A DNA stretch of 64,000 nucleotides from CAZMRF01 sp964568735 (lineage in GTDB: Bacteria > Acidobacteriota > Polarisedimenticolia > JACPZX01): assembly GCA_964568735.1 (NCBI GenBank), contig CAZMRF010000001.1, positions 290,627 through 354,626 on the forward strand. The letters run 5' to 3'. Positions 8,237 through 16,713 of this stretch are shown piece after piece. Both the position numbers and the translations under genes were made by a program. Numbering within the stretch: position 1 is the first letter of the stretch; each line of letters begins with the position of its first letter. Below the pieces are notes generated by a model. The model was not told the origin of the DNA. It was given only the letters and a program-made list of their open reading frames with translations, and did no database searches.

Positions 8237-8956
8237 CTAGCTCCCGGCGGCGAGGACGGGGCGGCCGTCGATGATGAGGTCCTTCAAGCGGCCCCGGCCG
8301 GACTCCGTGACGGCAATCTCGGCGAAGACCGCCTTGCCCTCCCGGATGGCCCGCTCGATGACCGCGCCCGATCCCTCCGGCACGAAGAGAGCATCGAGGC
8401 CATAGTCGACCACCAGGATGGGCAGCCCGGCAGCGGGGGGTCCCCACTGGGGCCACCGGATCCTCCCGCAGAGGTTCGTCCGCCCGGCCTCGGCGTCGAA
8501 TCCCACGCGGACGGCAGCGTGGAGGTTCGGCACGCCGGGGGCCGGAGAGGGCTCCTCCTCGAGCTGGACGCAGACCATCCTGTCCTGGAGCTCAAACATC
8601 AGATCCGGCTCCTGACCTGTTTGCGCCGCTTCGACGATCGTCCTGAGCGCATCCGACGCCACCACGCGAAGGGCGGCGGGATCCGCAGGCGAGGTGGACT
8701 GACCCGTCACCTCGTCGGAGTCCGCAACGGGTTGATCGGTGCCGTCCCCCGCCTGAGCCAGCGCAAGTCTATCGATCTCGTAGGCTAGGACGACGTAGTC
8801 GCCGCGGAAGAGATCTCGTGGATCGACGGGACGGACACGGAGGTAGATCGACTCGCCGGTCCAGAGCGGCCAGGCATGGGAGACCAGCATCGAGGCGAGG
8901 ACGATCAGCGAGAGCGCTCCGCAGGCAGCGGCGAGCAGGGAGCGGCGGTCAGCCAT
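8237..8956 (-). CDS. GDYXXLXY-domain membrane-anchored protein
   Basis: 239 residues. One N-terminal transmembrane segment (about 7-30) precedes a predicted extracytoplasmic domain that contains RVRPVDPRDLFRGDYVVLAYEI, the motif (GDYxxLxY) that names this uncharacterised family. The gene overlaps the DUF2157 gene by 8 bases; GDYXXLXY and DUF2157 genes are commonly adjacent in bacteria, which supports a shared membrane complex. The region around 85-105 and the C-terminal GRGRLKDLIIDGRPVL segment are conserved-looking. Function is not known. Confidence 0.85.
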   Translation of the reverse strand: MADRRSLLAAACGALSLIVLASMLVSHAWPLWTGESIYLRVRPVDPRDLFRGDYVVLAYEIDRLALAQAGDGTDQPVADSDEVTGQSTSPADPAALRVVASDALRTIVEAAQTGQEPDLMFELQDRMVCVQLEEEPSPAPGVPNLHAAVRVGFDAEAGRTNLCGRIRWPQWGPPAAGLPILVVDYGLDALFVPEGSGAVIERAIREGKAVFAEIAVTESGRGRLKDLIIDGRPVLAAGS

Positions 8957-10100
8957 GGTCGGCCTCCCCCGGAAGCGCCGTCACGCGGCGCCTCCCTTGC
9001 CAGTAGCGTGCCGTGGCCCAGAGGACGAGGGCCGCGACGAAGAAGAGACCCGCGCTGGAGACCATATCGCCGATGAGATCCATCCAGCGGATGAGGACGA
9101 AGAGGAGGAGATAGAGCACGCCCGTGAAGAAGCTCCTGCCCTGATCCCGGGAGATCCCCCTCTGGATCTCCCAGACCGCGACGAGGACGCTCGTGGCGCT
9201 GAAGAGAATCGCGAGGAACATCGCAACCTCGAGCTCACGCGCCGATCCCGCCAGCACCGCGACGAGAAGCCCCAGCGCGCCCGCCGCGGCGACGACGGGG
9301 ATCGCGACGGCGATTCTCTCTCCGCGCCTCTTCCCGTGAATCCACCCCGCGGCCGCCAGGGCCAGCAGGATCAGGCCGGCCGCCACGCTCTCGACCAGCC
9401 GTGGACTGCGCCCGAAGTACCATCCGGTGGAGTGATAGTCCGAGAAGGTGAGGGGGATCATCGAGCAGAGGATCACGGCGAGGCCGGTCGTTCCCCAGGC
9501 ATCTGCGACGGCTGGACGGGGCCAGAAGCCCGAGGTCGCGAAGATCGCGCAGCCGGCCAGGAGCGAGAGAGTGAAGGCCTGGCCCGGCACCATCCACGCG
9601 TTGAACCCCGCGAACAACAGCCATATCGGGATGCTGGCCGCGGCGAGGACGGCCAGGACTGCCGAGCCGAGCCGGAGGGCGAGCCCGAGGATCAGGATGA
9701 CGCCGATCCAGAACCCGTAGGCGGGGTCCTGAAATGCCATGCTCTCCATCCCCGCCCAGACGGACAGGAGGATCACCGCCTCGACGCCGGTGACGACCGA
9801 CCGGAGAGCATGGGCGGTGATCAGCGCCCCGATCATCCACCACAGGACGCCGTCCGGGTAATGCGCTCGGATGTGGAAGACCTGCGCGAGGAGCCAGATG
9901 GCGTTGCCGTAGAGCAGGGTTCCCGCGAAGGCGAAGAGCTCGCCGGGAGCGGCCTTCCCCCGCGCGTAGGAGATCGCGGAGGCCGCGAAGGAGGCGGCGA
10001 CGGCGGAAAAGATCAGGGTGACCTTGGCGGAGCGCGGGATCGAGTCCCAGTTGTGGCCGATCAGGAGGAGAACCCCGACGGCCGCCATCAAGATGGCCAT
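8949..10100 (-). CDS. DUF2157-family polytopic membrane protein, lacking its N-terminus
   Basis: 383 residues from ATG 10100. About a dozen hydrophobic helices in succession, with the DUF2157 signature FAFAGTLLYGNAIWLLAQVFHI near residues 55-76. This ATG starts inside what should be the first transmembrane helix. The same frame continues upstream to a GTG at 10301 but is broken by one TAG codon at 10187-10185 (see the adjacent entry). No good ribosome site precedes ATG 10100. The gene is therefore either an N-terminally truncated protein or a gene with a single nonsense mutation or sequencing error. It overlaps the GDYXXLXY gene, its usual partner. Confidence 0.75.
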   Translation of the reverse strand: MAILMAAVGVLLLIGHNWDSIPRSAKVTLIFSAVAASFAASAISYARGKAAPGELFAFAGTLLYGNAIWLLAQVFHIRAHYPDGVLWWMIGALITAHALRSVVTGVEAVILLSVWAGMESMAFQDPAYGFWIGVILILGLALRLGSAVLAVLAAASIPIWLLFAGFNAWMVPGQAFTLSLLAGCAIFATSGFWPRPAVADAWGTTGLAVILCSMIPLTFSDYHSTGWYFGRSPRLVESVAAGLILLALAAAGWIHGKRRGERIAVAIPVVAAAGALGLLVAVLAGSARELEVAMFLAILFSATSVLVAVWEIQRGISRDQGRSFFTGVLYLLLFVLIRWMDLIGDMVSSAGLFFVAALVLWATARYWQGRRRVTALPGEADHG

Positions 10101-10301
10101 CCCCGTCAGGACGAAGAAGAGCTTCCGCGAGCGCCGGCTCGAGAGGGCCTGCTGGGACTCGTAGCGCTCGAGGATGGAGCGGGCCTAATCGTGCGTGAGG
10201 AGGCCCTCCGCGCTCCAGCGCGCGGATTCGGCCTCCAGCCAGCGCCTGATGGCGGGCGTGATGCGATCGGGGGCGGCGCGGGTCTCGGGATCCGCCGTCA
10301 C
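10101..10301 (-). pseudogene. N-terminal DUF2157 segment cut off by an in-frame TAG
   Basis: From GTG 10301 the frame reads 38 residues ending WSAEGLLTHD, then TAG (10187-10185), then 28 open codons (ARSILERYESQQALSSRRSR...) straight into ATG 10100. DUF2157 proteins usually begin with a cytoplasmic region of this kind, a helix of the type W-x-EGLI-x-x-x-Q-A-x-x-IL-x-x-Y before the first membrane helix. The TAG sits exactly where Gln (CAG) or Glu is expected, so one C-to-T change explains it. The frame is closed upstream by a TGA, which makes GTG 10301 a plausible native start. Confidence 0.6.
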
Positions 10302-10438
10302 GCGTCAGGCTCCAGGCCGCGGCAGATGCCCGGGGGCTCCACCCTCACGCGGCGCCTTCCCTGGGGATCGATGGGACACATGGGATCATCGCGTTTCCTG
10401 GTGCTCGAGATGATCGGAGTCGACGGCACCACGCCATT

Positions 10439-11335
10439 CTACTCCCAGAGCCAGGCGGCGCCGCGGGCGCCTCCCGAATCACCGTGAAGGGGCGGCAAGA
10501 TCGGGGTCGCGATCCTGTCGCTGAATACCCACGGCGCCCACAGGGCCGGCACGCTCCCGTAGAGGTGCTCCAGCTTCGAGAGACCCCCGCCCAGGACGAT
10601 CACATCGGGATCCAGGATGTTCACGACGTGGGCGAGAGAGCGTGCGAGCCGCTCGGCGTGGCGCTCCAGGGCTGCGCCGCATGCTGCATCGCCTTCTGCC
10701 GCCCGCCGTGCGATGACGGAGGCCTCGAGGCGCTTCCCCCCGTTCCGCTCGAAGTCGGCGGTCAGCCCGCTCCCCGACACGAAGGTCTCGATGCATCCGC
10801 TCCGGCCGCAATAGCAGCGCGGCCCGGGCCGCTCATCGTCGCGGGGCCAGGGGATCGGGTTGTGACCCCACTCCCCCCCGATCCTGTTCAGGCCTTCCAG
10901 GAGCCGGCCGCCTACGACGATTCCGCCTCCGACGCCCGTTCCCAGGATCACGCCGAAGACCACGCTCTTTCCGCTGCCGTTCCCGTCGCGGGCCTCGGAG
11001 AGCGCGAAGCAGTTCGCGTCGTTGGCCAGGCGCACCGGCCGCCCGAGCCGCTTCTCGAGGTCGACATCGAGGGCATGGCCGAGGAGCCAGGTCGAGTTCG
11101 CGTTCTTGATCAGCCCCGTGGCCGGGGAGATCGCGCCCGGAGTGCCGATCCCCACGCTGAGCCGCGCGCCCCCGTCCGCTTCGAGCCCCTCCACCACCTG
11201 CTGAATTGCGACGAGCGTGGCCTCGTAGTCTCCCTTCGGCGTCGGGGCACGGAGCCGGCGCAGGATTTTTCCTGCGTCGTTCATGACCACCCCTTCGATC
11301 TTGGAGCCTCCGAGATCGATCCCGATCCGCCGCAA
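10439..11335 (-). CDS. ROK-family sugar kinase
   Basis: 298 residues if started at TTG 11335, chosen because GAAGGAGG lies 5 bases upstream and the next residues RRIGIDLGGSKI align with the usual ROK N-terminus; an alternative ATG at 11362 adds 9 residues. The ATP-phosphate loop is DLGGSK; the sugar-site acidic cluster appears as LANDANCFALSEA and GGEWGHNPI. The zinc site CYCGRSGCIETFVSG is intact (CxCGxxGCxE). This organisation fits glucokinase, fructokinase or N-acetylhexosamine kinase; the sequence does not separate them. It may feed phospho-sugars to the polysaccharide locus downstream, but it is not in that operon. Confidence 0.9.
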   Translation of the reverse strand: MRRIGIDLGGSKIEGVVMNDAGKILRRLRAPTPKGDYEATLVAIQQVVEGLEADGGARLSVGIGTPGAISPATGLIKNANSTWLLGHALDVDLEKRLGRPVRLANDANCFALSEARDGNGSGKSVVFGVILGTGVGGGIVVGGRLLEGLNRIGGEWGHNPIPWPRDDERPGPRCYCGRSGCIETFVSGSGLTADFERNGGKRLEASVIARRAAEGDAACGAALERHAERLARSLAHVVNILDPDVIVLGGGLSKLEHLYGSVPALWAPWVFSDRIATPILPPLHGDSGGARGAAWLWE

Positions 11336-11574
11336 GTCCCCTCCTTCCGCTGACCCAACCAACCAGGACCCCGCAGCCAGCTAGCGACTCGCCCCTGGTC
11401 TCCTCGATCCGCTCCACGGAGACGCGCCCAGCCTACACCGACATGAGGGAGCGTTGGAGGTTCCATCGCCCGCGCCGGACAGGATCGGCTATCATCGAGG
11501 CGGTTCGATGCCCGCAACACAACGGGGCGCCTCCAATCCCCGCTTTCGGGGCCGCGCGTCCCCGCAAAGGGGCC

Positions 11575-12102
11575 ATGATGAGAATTTCCGGCCCGTACCA
11601 TCGCCACGCATCGCCCGCCGCGATCGGCCTCACCGTTCTGGGCTCTCTGGCCGTGGCCGTCCTCGCCGCGGCCTGCAGCTCCGGACCATCGAACGTCGCT
11701 TCGGGATCGTCCCGCGCGGCCGGCCCGGGAGCGCCAGGAATACCACCCGCGACGGCAGAAATGGAGGGGGCCGACAAGGCGTACTTCGTGACCCTGCCAT
11801 CCGGAGACAAGGTGACGGTCGGTGTCTTTCCGAACCCGGCCTGGGCCGGCAAGAAGCTCCTCTTCGACCCTCCCGTCGCGAAGCTCGACGCGAACGTCCT
11901 CCCGCTCGCCCAGAACTCCCTGTGGGAGATCTACGGCCGCCAGCGTGGCCATTTCTCCCCTGCGGACATGAGGGTCGCGACGCGGGAGAAGCTCGGGAGC
12001 ATCATCACCTTCAAGCTCTCCTCGGGCGGGCTGCTCTGCGTCCTTCCGCTCCAGGATGACAATCGCCCCATGATGAAGGGCATGTTCCTCTGGGTGGAGT
12101 AG
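11575..12102 (+). CDS. Putative lipoprotein of unknown function
   Basis: 175 residues from ATG 11575 (ATGATG; AAAGGGG is 3 bases upstream). A hydrophobic stretch TVLGSLAVAVLAAAC ends in a Cys at about residue 37, a permissive lipobox (LAAAC); a Ser/Gly/Ala-rich linker follows. The mature part (about 70-175) contains AYFVTLPSGDKVTVGVFPNPAW and ends MMKGMFLWVE; I do not recognise a family. It lies 47 bases before the MFS transporter on the same strand and may be co-transcribed. Frame choice is supported by the export signal; the longer upstream frame lacks a ribosome site. Confidence 0.6.
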   Translation: MMRISGPYHRHASPAAIGLTVLGSLAVAVLAAACSSGPSNVASGSSRAAGPGAPGIPPATAEMEGADKAYFVTLPSGDKVTVGVFPNPAWAGKKLLFDPPVAKLDANVLPLAQNSLWEIYGRQRGHFSPADMRVATREKLGSIITFKLSSGGLLCVLPLQDDNRPMMKGMFLWVE

Positions 12103-12149
12103 AATCGGCCTCCCCGCCGGCCCCCATCCCCGGCGGAGCGAGGGAGCCG

Positions 12150-13481
12150 ATGCCCGACCCCAGCTCCGGCCGGCAGCACACATTCCATCCCGCCGGCCGC
12201 CCCTATCGCTTCACTCTCCTCTTCTTCGTCAGCCTGATCATCTACGGCAGCTACTTCGCCTACGACAGCGTGGGGGCCATCGAGGACACGCTGATGAGGA
12301 CGCTGGGGATCGGGCAGGAAGAGATCGGCACGATGTACTCCATGTACAGCCTGGCGGCGATCCTCACTCTCTTCGCCTCGGGGCTGCTCATCGATCGAAT
12401 CGGAACGCGGAAGGCCAGCATGCTCTTTTCTTCCGTGGTGACGCTGGGCGCGATCATCGTGGCCTGGGCCCCCGACGTGTGGGCTCTCTACGCCGGCCGC
12501 TTCATCTTCGGGGCGGGCTCCGAGGCGCTCATCGTCTGTCAGAGCGCGATCCTGGCCCGGTGGTTCAAGGGGAAGGAGCTGGCGCTCTCGTTCGGTGTGG
12601 CCCTGGCCATCAGCCGTATCGGGACCCTGTTCACCTTCAACACCGAGGCTCTCATCGCCGAGCGGATGGGCGCCTATGCGGCCCTCTGGGTGGCGGCCGG
12701 CCTGTGCGTGGCGAGCCTTCTCGCCAACATGGTCTACGTCGTCATGGATCGCAGGGCCGAGCCGATCCTCGGCCTGCGCGAGGAGGGCGGCACGGGCGAT
12801 CGCATCGTTCTCTCCGACGTCAGGAAGCTCCCTCCCGCGTTCTGGTACGTCTCCCTTCTCTGCCTGACCTTCTACTCGGCCATCTTCCCGTTCACGGCGC
12901 TGTCGACGAACTTCTTTCACGAGAAGTGGGGCCTCCCGCTGACAGCGGGTGATGGGGGCGGCTTCTGGGCGGGGGTCTTCGACAACCTCATCCACATGTT
13001 CTCGACGGCCCCGGGCACGACCTCGATCATCATCTTCTCCTCGATGATCTTCGCGCCCTTCGCGGGAAGCCTCGTGGACAAGATCGGGCGGCGGGCGTCG
13101 CTCATGATCCTCGGCTCGCTCCTTCTCATTCCGGGCCACCTCACTCTGGGCTTCACGATGGTGACCCCGATCCTGCCGATGGTCATCCTGGGCGCCGCCT
13201 TCGTCCTGGTCCCCGCGGCCATGTGGCCCTCGATCCCCCTGATCGTCGGCAGGAACCAGACGGGGACGGCCTACGGCCTGATGACTCTCATCCAGAACTT
13301 CGGGCTGATGGCCTTCCCCTGGCTCAACGGGAGGCTGCGAGAGGTCACGCACAACTACGAGGCCAGCATGGTCATGTTCGCGAGCCTCGGAGTCGTGGGA
13401 CTCGTCTTCGCATTCCTGTTGAAGAAGGCAGACGCCCGGCGTGGATCCATCCTGGAGCAACCCGAGGCGCCGGGCGCCTAG
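12150..13481 (+). CDS. Major facilitator superfamily transporter
   Basis: 443 residues, start preceded by GCGAGGGAG. About twelve membrane helices. The loop-2 motif appears as GLLIDRIGTRKAS (D-R-x-G-x-R-K), and its second-half equivalent as GSLVDKIGRRAS. The segment GRFIFGAGSEALIVCQSAILARWFKGKELALSFG resembles MFSD1-type transporters more than sugar porters; MFSD1 proteins carry dipeptides, but substrate assignment here is only a suggestion. The stop codon shares its bases with the stop of the convergent Wzc-like gene (CTAG at 13478-13481). A GC-rich hairpin at about 12110-12137 lies just before the ribosome site and could affect translation. Confidence 0.88.
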   Translation: MPDPSSGRQHTFHPAGRPYRFTLLFFVSLIIYGSYFAYDSVGAIEDTLMRTLGIGQEEIGTMYSMYSLAAILTLFASGLLIDRIGTRKASMLFSSVVTLGAIIVAWAPDVWALYAGRFIFGAGSEALIVCQSAILARWFKGKELALSFGVALAISRIGTLFTFNTEALIAERMGAYAALWVAAGLCVASLLANMVYVVMDRRAEPILGLREEGGTGDRIVLSDVRKLPPAFWYVSLLCLTFYSAIFPFTALSTNFFHEKWGLPLTAGDGGGFWAGVFDNLIHMFSTAPGTTSIIIFSSMIFAPFAGSLVDKIGRRASLMILGSLLLIPGHLTLGFTMVTPILPMVILGAAFVLVPAAMWPSIPLIVGRNQTGTAYGLMTLIQNFGLMAFPWLNGRLREVTHNYEASMVMFASLGVVGLVFAFLLKKADARRGSILEQPEAPGA

Positions 13482-15577
13482 AGCGCGGCGGGATGGCGGC
13501 GGGTGGCCGCCTCTTCGGGCTCGCCGGCCCGCGATACGGGGTAGTAGACGGCCCCGTAGGATGACCGGGCCTGACCCTTGAGCAGGTCGACGTCGTTGAG
13601 CACCGCCCCGGCCACCGCGTCCTTCACTCTCCGGAGATCCGTCAGGGCCCTGCGGACGATCTCTCGATCGGTGGCGGCGTGACGGATGACGAGAAGGACC
13701 ATGTCGGCCGCCGAGCCGAGGAGAACGCTGTCGGCGAGACCCACGACCGGCGGCGAATCGATCACCACCCAGTCGAAGTCGGCGCGAAGCGAGGCCATCA
13801 GGGCCGCGAACCGCTCCGTCGCGATGATCTCGGGCGGGTTGGGCGGGAGCGGGCCGCAGGGCAGGAGGCTCAGCCCCTCGACGTCGCCTGGCCGGAGGTA
13901 CCCCCGGTAGGAGCCGGGCGCGTCGCCGGAGGAGACGTAGTTCGTCAGCCCCGGCGCCGAGGGGACCGCGAAGGTCGTGTGGACAGAGGGCCTCCTGAGA
14001 TCCGCGTCCACGAGGCAGACGCTGTCGCCCCCGCGCGCGAGGCTTCGGGCGAGCGCCGCCGCCACGCTGCTCTTGCCCTCCCCCGGCGCGGCGCTCGTGA
14101 CGAGGACGGCGCGGCGGTCGGATTCCCTGCCCGCCAGCTCCACCCCCATGCGCAGCATGTGGAAGGCCTCGTTCACCGCATGGGCCGTGTTCTTCCTCAG
14201 CGACGGGACGAGCGCCATGATCTTCAGGCCCAGATCACGCTCCACCATCTCGGCGGAGCGGACGCTGTTGTCCACGTACTCCAGGAAGAAGACGAGGCCG
14301 ACGCCGAAGGCCGTTCCGAGGAGGAGGGACAGCGCGACGTTCAGCACCTTGCGCGGCTTGCTCGGGTGCATCGGAACGATGGCCCTGTCCAGGAGATCGA
14401 CGTTGTTGCTGACAAGCTCCGCGTTCAGGCTGACCTCCTCGATGCGAGCCGTCAGGAGGTCGTAGATCCTCTTGGCCTCGTTGGCCTCGGTTTGAAGCAT
14501 CTTGTAGCCGCTGGCCTTCTCGCTGACGTCGAGGGCGTCGACCTTGGCCCGCTCGATGGCCTCCTGGAGGTCCCTCTCGCGCTCGAGGGTGAGCCCGTAC
14601 TCCGTTCGGATGGCGCTGATGATCCTGTCGGTCTCGGAGCCGATCTTCTGCTCGAGCTTCTCCAGCTCCGAGGAGACCTCCTTCACCTTGAAGTGGCCGG
14701 GCTTGTAGGTCACCAGGAGGCGCTTCTCCTCCGTCTCCAGGTCGATCCGCTGCTTGTTCAGCCCCCGGAGGACCTCGTCCTCCGCGACCTTGGGGAGCAC
14801 CTGGTAGCTGCCGTCCGACTCGTCGATCTCCTTGATCTTCTCGAAGACGGCTTCGAGCTGGAGGCGGTGCAACCGGGTGTCGGTGAAGTCCTTCTCGAGC
14901 TGCGTGAGGCGCTCGTCGTAGGACTTCTTCTGGACGTCCGGCTCGTAGACCTTCTCCACCCGGGCGTAGCGGTACATCCGGTCCTGCGTCTCCTGCAGCT
15001 TCGAGCGCAGCGGCTCGATCCGCTCGAGGAGATCGTTGATGGCCTGGCGCGTCCGCGCCCGGGCTTGCTCTATGTTCCGCTCGACGTAGGCCTCGCCGTA
15101 GGCGTTCACCCAGGCGGCGACCTGCTCCGCGTCGCGCCCGCTCATGCTGATGTCGACGATGCCGGTCTCTTCCCGCGGATCGATCTCGAGCAGGGCCCCG
15201 AAGGCGGCGACGGGATCCTCCATCGCCGCGAAGCCCTCGTGGCTCTCCAGCCCCAGGGTGGAGAAGGCCGTCTCGGTCACGGCCCGCGACTGGAGCACCT
15301 GGAGCTGCGTCTTGAGGTACCTGTCCTCCGCCGACCAGCCGTAGTCGGTCGTCCCGATCTGGGAAACGTCGGCGCCCGGCGCCACCTTCTGCGCGCGAGC
15401 ATGGATCTCGAGCGTGGCCGTGGCCTTGTAGGTGGGCGTCTGGAGCAGCGTCGCAATGATGCCGATGGTGACGATCACCGTGAAGGTCAAGAGGAAAGTG
15501 TTCCGCCCGCCCCAGAGGATCCGCCAGTACTGCCTGAGGTGGGCCGTGGGCTCGGCTCGCGTACCGAGGTTGCTCAT
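13478..15577 (-). CDS. Polysaccharide co-polymerase with bacterial tyrosine kinase domain (Wzc-like)
   Basis: 699 residues. N-terminal Wzz domain with TM1 at about 28-46; a long periplasmic coiled coil (about 170-390); the proline-rich segment ...PMHPSKPRKVLNVALSLLLG leading into TM2 near 420. The cytoplasmic BY-kinase has Walker A SAAPGEGKSS (Lys near residue 500), Walker A' CLVDADLRRPS and Walker B DWVVIDSPP. The C-terminus carries a short tyrosine cluster (SSYGAVYYPVSR), probably the autophosphorylation sites, fewer than in E. coli Wzc. It controls chain length and export with the Wza-like protein, whose gene overlaps its start by 4 bases. Confidence 0.95.
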   Translation of the reverse strand: MSNLGTRAEPTAHLRQYWRILWGGRNTFLLTFTVIVTIGIIATLLQTPTYKATATLEIHARAQKVAPGADVSQIGTTDYGWSAEDRYLKTQLQVLQSRAVTETAFSTLGLESHEGFAAMEDPVAAFGALLEIDPREETGIVDISMSGRDAEQVAAWVNAYGEAYVERNIEQARARTRQAINDLLERIEPLRSKLQETQDRMYRYARVEKVYEPDVQKKSYDERLTQLEKDFTDTRLHRLQLEAVFEKIKEIDESDGSYQVLPKVAEDEVLRGLNKQRIDLETEEKRLLVTYKPGHFKVKEVSSELEKLEQKIGSETDRIISAIRTEYGLTLERERDLQEAIERAKVDALDVSEKASGYKMLQTEANEAKRIYDLLTARIEEVSLNAELVSNNVDLLDRAIVPMHPSKPRKVLNVALSLLLGTAFGVGLVFFLEYVDNSVRSAEMVERDLGLKIMALVPSLRKNTAHAVNEAFHMLRMGVELAGRESDRRAVLVTSAAPGEGKSSVAAALARSLARGGDSVCLVDADLRRPSVHTTFAVPSAPGLTNYVSSGDAPGSYRGYLRPGDVEGLSLLPCGPLPPNPPEIIATERFAALMASLRADFDWVVIDSPPVVGLADSVLLGSAADMVLLVIRHAATDREIVRRALTDLRRVKDAVAGAVLNDVDLLKGQARSSYGAVYYPVSRAGEPEEAATRRHPAAL

Positions 15578-16587
15578 GACGCTCCAGGCCCCCGGGCTTC
15601 CCTCTCCGGGACGTTCACGACGTCGCCCGGCCTGAGCCTGAACCTGGCGGCCTCTTCCACCATGCCGAGCATGGCCGAGGTCTCGAAGCGGATCGTCCGG
15701 CCGGCCTCAGCGGGGTCGGACTCCATCGGGCGCCGCGTGACGAGGATCGTGTCGCCCGCTCCGGTTTTTAGCCCGCCGGCCATCGAGATCGCGTCCACGA
15801 GGGTGGTGGGGCCGGTGAGGTAGTAGCGTCCCGGCTTGGCCACCTCTCCCACCACGTTCACCCACTGGCTGAGGTACTCCCACACCGAGACGGTGACGTG
15901 CGGATCCACGAGGTAGTCCTCGCCGAGCTTCTCCTGGATCTCCGCCGCGATGGCGTCCACCGTGCGCCCCGCGGCCTGGAGATTGCCGATGAGGGGAAGG
16001 TTGATCAGGCCGTCGGGACTGACCTTCGAGGTCTTCGTCAGATCCTCGTGGCCGAACACCGAGATGGCGAGCACGTCGTCGGCTCCCACCCGGTAGGCGC
16101 CGGCTGCGGGCAGCCTGCCCTTGTCGGGAGGCGGAATCAGGAGCAGCGAAAGCCCCCCCGGCCCCTGGTCGAAGCGGACCAGCGAGTCACCCATCCTGGG
16201 AACGATGACGCGGACGGAGGGTCGCTCCCCACCCGCCGCGGCTTCGACCCTGAAGGGAAGGATGGAGTCGCTCCCTGTCGAGGCGGTCGGAGGAACGCTC
16301 GCCGAGCTGGTCACGCCTCGCAGCTCCAGGACGAGGTCGCGCTGATCGGGCGGGCCCTGGCGGGAGAGGCTGACGTCCCGAAGCGGCCCGGTGGCCCGGA
16401 CCGTGAGCCGGACCAGGCGCCCCTCGGGGAGGGCCTCCAGGCCCGTCACCCGGACCGGCTCGGATTCGATGTTCTCTTGTTGCAGGGGCAGGCCTGCGGC
16501 CGTGCCCGTGGCTGCCAGGATCAGGAAGGCAGCGAGGAAGATCGTCGCCGGAGCGGTGGCTGGACTCCACGCATCTGTCCGCCTCAT
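15574..16587 (-). CDS. Polysaccharide export protein (Wza-like) with N-terminal AMIN-like region
   Basis: 337 residues with a signal peptide (about 1-32, ...FLAAFLILAATGTAAG). Residues 45-165 resemble an AMIN-type beta domain (LVRLTVRATGPLRDVSLS...). Then comes the export domain beginning GAYRVGADDVLAISVFGHEDLT and KVSPDGLINLPLIGNLQAAGRT, followed by one SLBB domain (VNVVGEVAKPGRYYLTGPTTLVDAISMAGGL). It forms the outer-membrane channel for the exported polysaccharide. The extra N-terminal domain and lack of a clear lipobox differ from E. coli Wza. It overlaps the co-polymerase gene by ATGA and has its own candidate promoter. Confidence 0.93.
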   Translation of the reverse strand: MRRTDAWSPATAPATIFLAAFLILAATGTAAGLPLQQENIESEPVRVTGLEALPEGRLVRLTVRATGPLRDVSLSRQGPPDQRDLVLELRGVTSSASVPPTASTGSDSILPFRVEAAAGGERPSVRVIVPRMGDSLVRFDQGPGGLSLLLIPPPDKGRLPAAGAYRVGADDVLAISVFGHEDLTKTSKVSPDGLINLPLIGNLQAAGRTVDAIAAEIQEKLGEDYLVDPHVTVSVWEYLSQWVNVVGEVAKPGRYYLTGPTTLVDAISMAGGLKTGAGDTILVTRRPMESDPAEAGRTIRFETSAMLGMVEEAARFRLRPGDVVNVPEREARGPGAS

Positions 16588-16627
16588 CGCGGATCTCTCC
16601 TCGGGGGAATCGACGAAAAGTGTTGAA

Positions 16628-16656
16628 AGACTAGTGCCTTAGCCCGATCCCGTCAA
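16628..16656 (-). promoter_or_regulatory. Sigma70-type promoter for the Wza/Wzc pair
   Basis: Minus strand TTGACG (16656-16651), a 17-base spacer, then TAGTCT (16633-16628). It lies about 40 bases upstream of the Wza ATG at 16587, which has GAGGAG as ribosome site. It would let the export genes be transcribed apart from the upstream WbaP operon. Confidence 0.5.
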
Positions 16657-16713
16657 GAAACTGCGCCCTCTCCCGCCCCGGGGCGGCGGGTCGGAAGGCC
16701 TCGTTGCACTGCC

